From: Halanaerobiaceae bacterium
GTDB taxonomy: Bacteria > Bacillota > Halanaerobiia > Halanaerobiales > Halarsenatibacteraceae
DNA length: 64,000 nt
Assembly: GCA_003553485.1 (NCBI GenBank)
Contig: PWEJ01000102.1
Span: 47,957 to 111,956 of the forward strand
Reading direction: 5' to 3'
Positions 59,787 to 64,000 of the stretch are shown here, piece by piece (the first letter of the stretch is position 1; each line of letters begins with the position of its first letter). The translations under genes and the position numbers were made by a program. The notes beneath the pieces are model-generated. The model did not search any database. It was not told the DNA's origin and saw only the letters and a list, made by a program, of their open reading frames with translations.

Positions 59787-61076
59787 ATGTTTGTAGATGA
59801 GCTGGAAATTTTAGTTAAAGGTGGCAATGGTGGCAAGGGAGCTGTAAGCTTTAGAAGGGAAAAATATGAAGCCCTAGGTGGTCCTGATGGTGGTGATGGT
59901 GGTGATGGCGGCAATGTGGTTTTAAAAGTCGATAAAGGTATTAATACCTTAAGCCATCTCCGTTACAATAAAGAATATCGAGCTGAGGATGGAGCTTCCG
60001 GTCAGGAGAGAAATAAACAGGGTAAGGCCGGCCAGGATAAAATTATCAACGTTCCTCCGGGCACCACAGTTTATGACCAGGAGGGTAATCAGCTAGCTGA
60101 CTTAACTGCAGCAGGAGAAGCTTTTATGGTGGCTAAAGGAGGAGAAGGAGGCCGGGGTAATGCTCGTTTTACCCCCCCCCCCCGCCAGGCCCCTCGCTTT
60201 GCTGAAGAAGGTGAAAGTGGAGAGGTAAAACAAATTAAACTGGAGTTAAAATTATTAGCAGATGTTGGCCTGGTAGGCTATCCAAATGTCGGCAAGTCCA
60301 CTTTTATTTCTCATGTATCGGCGGCTAAACCAGAAATAGCAAATTATCATTTTACCACCATCACTCCGAACCTGGGTGTTGTTGAATATGCTGAATATAA
60401 ATCTTATGTTTTAGCTGATATTCCTGGCCTGATCTCCGGCGCCCATCAGGGAGAAGGTCTAGGAGATAAATTTTTACGTCACTTAGAGCGAACAAAGCTA
60501 TTGGTGCATATGATTGATGCTTCAGGTTCTGAAGGTCGGGATCCCCGGCAGGATTTTGCTGATATAAATGAAGAGTTGGAGAAATTCAGTTCTCGCTTAG
60601 CCCACCTGGAACAACTCATAGCTTTAAATAAAATCGACTTAACAGGAGCTAAAGATAATCTTGTCCCTTTAATTAATCATTTTCAAAAACTAGGCTATTC
60701 CTGTTATCCTATATCAGCCGTAACAGGTGAAGGGGTACAGGTTCTGAAAAAAGAGATTGGCCGCAGATTGGAAAAAGAACCAAAAGCGGAGGAAGAAGCC
60801 GTTGTGACTGAAGAGGAGGAGGTTGTCATTGAACCTGATTTCTCCAGTGAAATACCTGACATTAAAATCATGAAAACAAAATCTGGCAGCTATGTCGTAA
60901 AGGGTAAGTTAACAGATAAATTGGTAGACAAAACTGATTTTCCCAGTGATGAAGCAGTGCAGAGAATGGTTAATATCTTAAAAGGGGAAGGACTTTATAA
61001 AAAATTGCGCCAGGCTGGAGTCAAGGAAGGTGACACCGTGATAATTGGAACACTGGAATTTGACTATATAGAATAA
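59787..61076 (+). CDS. obgE: GTPase Obg
   Basis: A 429-residue ribosome-assembly GTPase. Obg glycine-rich domain 1-158, G domain 159-330 (G1 GYPNVGKST, G3 DIPG, G4 NKID), and the C-terminal OCT domain. Codons 129-133 (T-P-P-P-R) lie in an uninterrupted run of 12 cytosines at 60172-60183, where related proteins usually have a less proline-rich stretch before QAPRFAE. The frame is intact with the run at this length. ATG 59787 gives the canonical MFVDE start; an ATG 21 bases upstream is not typical. Confidence 0.95.
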   Translation: MFVDELEILVKGGNGGKGAVSFRREKYEALGGPDGGDGGDGGNVVLKVDKGINTLSHLRYNKEYRAEDGASGQERNKQGKAGQDKIINVPPGTTVYDQEGNQLADLTAAGEAFMVAKGGEGGRGNARFTPPPRQAPRFAEEGESGEVKQIKLELKLLADVGLVGYPNVGKSTFISHVSAAKPEIANYHFTTITPNLGVVEYAEYKSYVLADIPGLISGAHQGEGLGDKFLRHLERTKLLVHMIDASGSEGRDPRQDFADINEELEKFSSRLAHLEQLIALNKIDLTGAKDNLVPLINHFQKLGYSCYPISAVTGEGVQVLKKEIGRRLEKEPKAEEEAVVTEEEEVVIEPDFSSEIPDIKIMKTKSGSYVVKGKLTDKLVDKTDFPSDEAVQRMVNILKGEGLYKKLRQAGVKEGDTVIIGTLEFDYIE

Positions 61077-61118
61077 GAGTTAGTTTAAAATGAATAAATT
61101 TTAGGAGTGTGAGCGAAA

Positions 61119-61415
61119 ATGAATTTAACAGGCAAACAGAGAAGTTATCTGCGGGGAGAGGCAAACGATTTAGCCCCCATAACTCAGATTGGTAAAGATG
61201 GTTTAAGTGATTCCCTGGTCTCTCAAATAGAGGAGTGTTTAGAGGATCATGAGCTCATTAAAATTAGGATAAATGATAATAACACAATTACTGCTAAAGA
61301 AGCCGCTACTGAACTTGCTGAAAGGACTAATTCTCACATTGTCCAGATAATAGGCAGTGTTTTGATTTTATATAAAGCTAATCCGGAGATTGACGGGTTT
61401 AATCTTCCCTCCTAA
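61119..61415 (+). CDS. yhbY: YhbY/CRM-domain RNA-binding protein
   Basis: A 98-residue CRS1/YhbY-domain protein binding pre-50S particles. LTGKQRSYLRGEANDLAPITQIGKDGLSD is the signature start, and the GxxG-like IGKDG loop is intact. TAGGAGTG precedes ATG 61119. It follows obgE, in keeping with a ribosome-assembly role. Confidence 0.93.
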   Translation: MNLTGKQRSYLRGEANDLAPITQIGKDGLSDSLVSQIEECLEDHELIKIRINDNNTITAKEAATELAERTNSHIVQIIGSVLILYKANPEIDGFNLPS

Positions 61416-61486
61416 GCAGGAAATATATAGCTGATTGAGAAATATAACATTAGAAGATTAAAATAAGCCAGAAAGAGGTGAAGGGT

Positions 61487-62362
61487 TTGCCAGCAATAAA
61501 AATAATAACAGATAGTTGTTCTGACCTGCCAGAGGATATTAGGCAAAAATATGACATAAGAATGCTACCTACCCCGGTGCAGATTGAGGAGCAAAAATAT
61601 TTTGATCGAGATACAATCTCTACAGCTGAATTTTATCAAAAATTACGAGCAGGTTATATGCCAAAAACTTCTCAGATTACTCCAGCGGCCTTTGAAGAGG
61701 CTTATAGAGAAGAATTGGAAAAGGGGTATAAAGTTTTAACTATTTGTTTTTCTGGAGGGCTCAGTGGTATATATCAATCCGCTGTTTTAGCTGCTCAAAA
61801 CATTGCTAGCAAGGATATTAAAGTTATAGATTCTCGCTGCTGTACTATTGGCTTAAGCCTGGTCCTGGAAGAAGTAGCACAGGCCATAGCAGAGGATAAA
61901 GATCTCTCGGAAGCTATTGACTTATTATTAAACCGCTGTAGTTATATGGAGCATATTTTTTCGGTAGGCTCGATAGAAATGCTCAAAAAAGGCGGAAGGA
62001 TCTCCGGGGGTAAAGCTTTACTGGCTAACATTTTAAATATTAAACCTATCTTGCATTTTGAAGATGGCGAGATTGTTGCCTTTGCCAAAGCAAGAGGAGA
62101 AAAAAGGATGTTAGCTACTTTAATTGAAGAGATGAGAAAGAGGGGAGCTGACCTAAGCTCGCAAAAGATTGGTCTGGCTCATTCTGCCAGCCCGGAATTA
62201 GCCCAAAAAATGCAGCATAAAATTAAAGAGGAATTTGGCGTAGAAGAATTTCTTATTGGAGAGTTAGGGGCAGCAATTGGCTCTCATGTCGGCATAGGAA
62301 CTATAGCTGTCTTCTTCCAAGGAAGTGAACAGGTGAATAAACCCAAAGTAGCTGAATTATAA
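61487..62362 (+). CDS. DegV-family fatty acid-binding protein
   Basis: A 291-residue DegV protein (FakB-like), which carries a fatty acid for phosphorylation by FakA. Motifs: IITDSCSDLPED, TSQITPAAFEE, CFSGGLSGIYQSA, DSRCCTIGLSL and GAAIGSHVGIGTIAVFF. TTG 61487 fits AGAGGTGA; GTG 61478 lies in that site. No FakA gene nearby. ABC-F follows 42 bp later. Confidence 0.9.
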   Translation: MPAIKIITDSCSDLPEDIRQKYDIRMLPTPVQIEEQKYFDRDTISTAEFYQKLRAGYMPKTSQITPAAFEEAYREELEKGYKVLTICFSGGLSGIYQSAVLAAQNIASKDIKVIDSRCCTIGLSLVLEEVAQAIAEDKDLSEAIDLLLNRCSYMEHIFSVGSIEMLKKGGRISGGKALLANILNIKPILHFEDGEIVAFAKARGEKRMLATLIEEMRKRGADLSSQKIGLAHSASPELAQKMQHKIKEEFGVEEFLIGELGAAIGSHVGIGTIAVFFQGSEQVNKPKVAEL

Positions 62363-62404
62363 AAAGGTACTGAGAACTTTAGGTTTTGGTCTGGAGGAGA
62401 GAGT

Positions 62405-64000
62405 ATGGTTGTTCTGGAGATGAAAAATATAACTAAATATTATAATACAGAAGAAATTTTAACCTCCTTTAATTTAAATATCCAGGAAGGAGAGAGGCTG
62501 GGCTTGATTGGCGCCAATGGTTCTGGCAAGACCACGGTATTTAAACTGATAACTGGTGAGGAAGAACCTACTTCAGGTAAAATTTATCTAAGGTCAGATT
62601 GTCAGGTGGGATTGCTAGATCAAAGCCATAATTTTTCTTCCACCAATACAATTTATGAAGAATGTGAAAAAATCTTCTCTCAGGAAATAGAATTAGAAAA
62701 GAAGATCAGAAAATTAGAAAATAAAATTGCCAGGGTCGGGGAAGACTCCAGGGAAGAGGCTGCAGGAGATAGTTACAGGCTTGAAAAACTTTTAAAGAAG
62801 TATAATCGTCTGCAGGAGGAATTTTCTCAGTCTCTTGGTTATGGTTACCCCAGCAAGATTCGCAAAGTAGCTATCGGCATGGGTTTTTCTCAAAGAGAAC
62901 TGGACAAAAAAGTTTCTCTATTAAGCGGTGGTGAAAAAACTCGCCTGGGCTTGATAAAACTCCTGCTTAAAGAACCTGATCTTTTGCTACTGGATGAGCC
63001 CACAAACCATCTGGATATAGCTTCAGTAGAGTGGCTGGAAAATTATCTGAGGGATTATCCCGGGGCTGTAATAGTAATATCCCATGATCGCTATTTTCTT
63101 GATAATACCATAGACCGATTAGTGGAGATTAAAGCCGGTAAAAATGAAGATTACAGCGGAAATTATAGTTATTACTTAGAGGAAAGAGAAAAGCGCTTTC
63201 AGCAAAGATTAAAAAGATACCAGGAGCAGCAGAAAAAGATCAAAAAAATTAAAGAACAGATAGAACAGTACAGGGTCTGGGGTAGAAGTGGCGATAACGA
63301 GAGTTATTTTAGAAAAGCCAAGGAGTTGGAAAATAAACTGGCCAGGATGGATAAACTGTCCAGGCCCACTAAAAGGCCAGCACCAAATTTTACTTTAACT
63401 CCAAATAAAAGAGTCGGTCATGAGGTCTTAAAGATAAAAAATTTAGCCTTTAAATACCAGGATAAGCAGATTTTTTCCGGTGCAGACCTCACTTTATATG
63501 GAGGAGAAAAAGCAGCTTTAATTGGCCCCAATGGTTCAGGAAAAACAACGCTGCTTAATATAATCATGGATAAATTAAAGCCCCAAAAAGGGAGTATAGC
63601 ATTAGGCCCCACAGTTGCCCGGGGTTATTACAGCCAGGAAGTAGCTGCTTCTTTTTCAACTGATATAACAGTTTTAGAGGCCCTCTGCCAGAAGATAGAT
63701 TTAACCAGCGGAGAGGCTAGAAATCTTTTAGCTAAATTTTTGTTTAGGGGTGATGATGTTTACAAAAATGTTGCTGATCTCAGCGGTGGGGAAAGGTCCC
63801 GCCTGCGACTATTGCAATTGGTCTTTGGAGAGAGCAATTTTTTATTGCTAGATGAGCCTACAAATCATCTGGACTTAAAGGCTAGAGAAGTTTTAGAAGA
63901 GGCTTTACAAAATTATCAGGGGACGGTATTATTAGTCTCTCATGACCGCTATTTTATTGATCAAATAGCCAATAATATTGTTGAACTTTACCAGGAAAAA
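62405..64000 (+). CDS. ABC-F family ATPase (3' partial)
   Basis: The frame is open from ATG 62405 to the window end, 532 residues; some 100 more are expected. Two ABC domains without membrane helices: domain 1 Walker A GANGSGKTT, signature LSGGEKTRLGLIKLL, LLLDEPTNHLD; domain 2 GPNGSGKTT, LSGGERSRLRLLQL, LLLDEPTNHLD and VSHDRYFID. The charged linker of about 80 residues (KRYQEQQKKIKKIKEQIEQY) is the P-site tRNA-interaction motif. Such proteins rescue stalled ribosomes or protect them from antibiotics; the subgroup cannot be fixed without the C-terminus. Confidence 0.9.
   Translation, partial: MVVLEMKNITKYYNTEEILTSFNLNIQEGERLGLIGANGSGKTTVFKLITGEEEPTSGKIYLRSDCQVGLLDQSHNFSSTNTIYEECEKIFSQEIELEKKIRKLENKIARVGEDSREEAAGDSYRLEKLLKKYNRLQEEFSQSLGYGYPSKIRKVAIGMGFSQRELDKKVSLLSGGEKTRLGLIKLLLKEPDLLLLDEPTNHLDIASVEWLENYLRDYPGAVIVISHDRYFLDNTIDRLVEIKAGKNEDYSGNYSYYLEEREKRFQQRLKRYQEQQKKIKKIKEQIEQYRVWGRSGDNESYFRKAKELENKLARMDKLSRPTKRPAPNFTLTPNKRVGHEVLKIKNLAFKYQDKQIFSGADLTLYGGEKAALIGPNGSGKTTLLNIIMDKLKPQKGSIALGPTVARGYYSQEVAASFSTDITVLEALCQKIDLTSGEARNLLAKFLFRGDDVYKNVADLSGGERSRLRLLQLVFGESNFLLLDEPTNHLDLKAREVLEEALQNYQGTVLLVSHDRYFIDQIANNIVELYQEK

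Noticed and set aside
1..64000. tRNA, rRNA, CRISPR arrays, IS elements or prophage genes
   Set aside because: No cloverleaf with TTCGA-type loop, no regular direct repeats, no transposase or integrase and no phage structural genes were found on reading.

Overview
The window is an AT-rich, gene-dense, almost entirely co-directional stretch of chromosome. It looks like an anaerobic Firmicute, most plausibly of the Halanaerobiales, which have two membranes. Supporting clues are an rnfCDGEAB operon, a tungsten-type aldehyde:ferredoxin oxidoreductase with its pterin-cofactor genes, the spore-associated pair DUF2953/ytfJ(gerW), and the mreBCD-mrdA-minCDE-rodA-radical SAM-rng-rplU-rpmA-obgE-yhbY cluster. 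A KdsC phosphatase and a LolD/MacB-type export system hint at an outer membrane. I see no rRNA, tRNA, CRISPR array, insertion sequence or prophage. The taxonomic call is inference.

Region by region. 1-3.0 kb: an efflux/lipoprotein-type ABC system (adaptor cut by the window edge, FtsX-type permease, ATPase interrupted by one in-frame TAA). 3.1-6.3 kb: an SLC13/RCK transporter and a metallo-beta-lactamase/double-rhodanese protein, closed by a perfect 18-bp terminator stem. 6.3-12 kb: a YdcZ-type transporter, DUF2953 and YtfJ/GerW, AzlC/AzlD, and a PhoB/PhoR-like two-component system. 12-17.2 kb: a possible small RNA, a Fur-family regulator with a clear promoter, an eight-cysteine DUF6485 protein, a HAD phosphatase, an ICMT-like methyltransferase coupled to an aldehyde dehydrogenase, and a DICT-HD-GYP signalling protein.

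17.3-25.8 kb is the most coherent accessory system: a nine-gene, tightly overlapping run of a MobB-like protein with an altered P-loop, MoeA, MoeA fused to a periplasmic-binding-like domain, MoaA, a MoaC-MOSC fusion, MoaB/Mog, AOR and a MoaD-like carrier (eight proteins), followed 15 bp later by a GH65 phosphorylase. It would make and insert a tungsto- or molybdopterin for the AOR; MoaE and MoeB are not in the window. 28-37.8 kb holds an EamA transporter, KdsC, Hsp33, transketolase, a membrane-anchored serine hydrolase, a long FtsA-like protein with a repeat tail, a VOC protein and a YuiD-like protein.

37.9-45 kb: FolC, a SPOR-domain protein and the Rnf ion-pumping complex. 45.2-57.1 kb: a Gx/HepS-I family protein, Maf, RadC, the rod-shape genes, MinCDE, RodA and the paired radical SAM proteins. 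57.1-64 kb: RNase G, an rplU leader RNA, L21, L27 (without the usual Firmicute N-terminal extension and without a Prp gene between), ObgE (containing a run of 12 C), YhbY, DegV and an ABC-F ATPase cut by the window end. The most useful leads are the cofactor operon with its MobB-like and MoaC-MOSC proteins, the FtsA-like repeat protein, the ATPase nonsense codon, the C12 tract and the RNA-like element upstream of fur.
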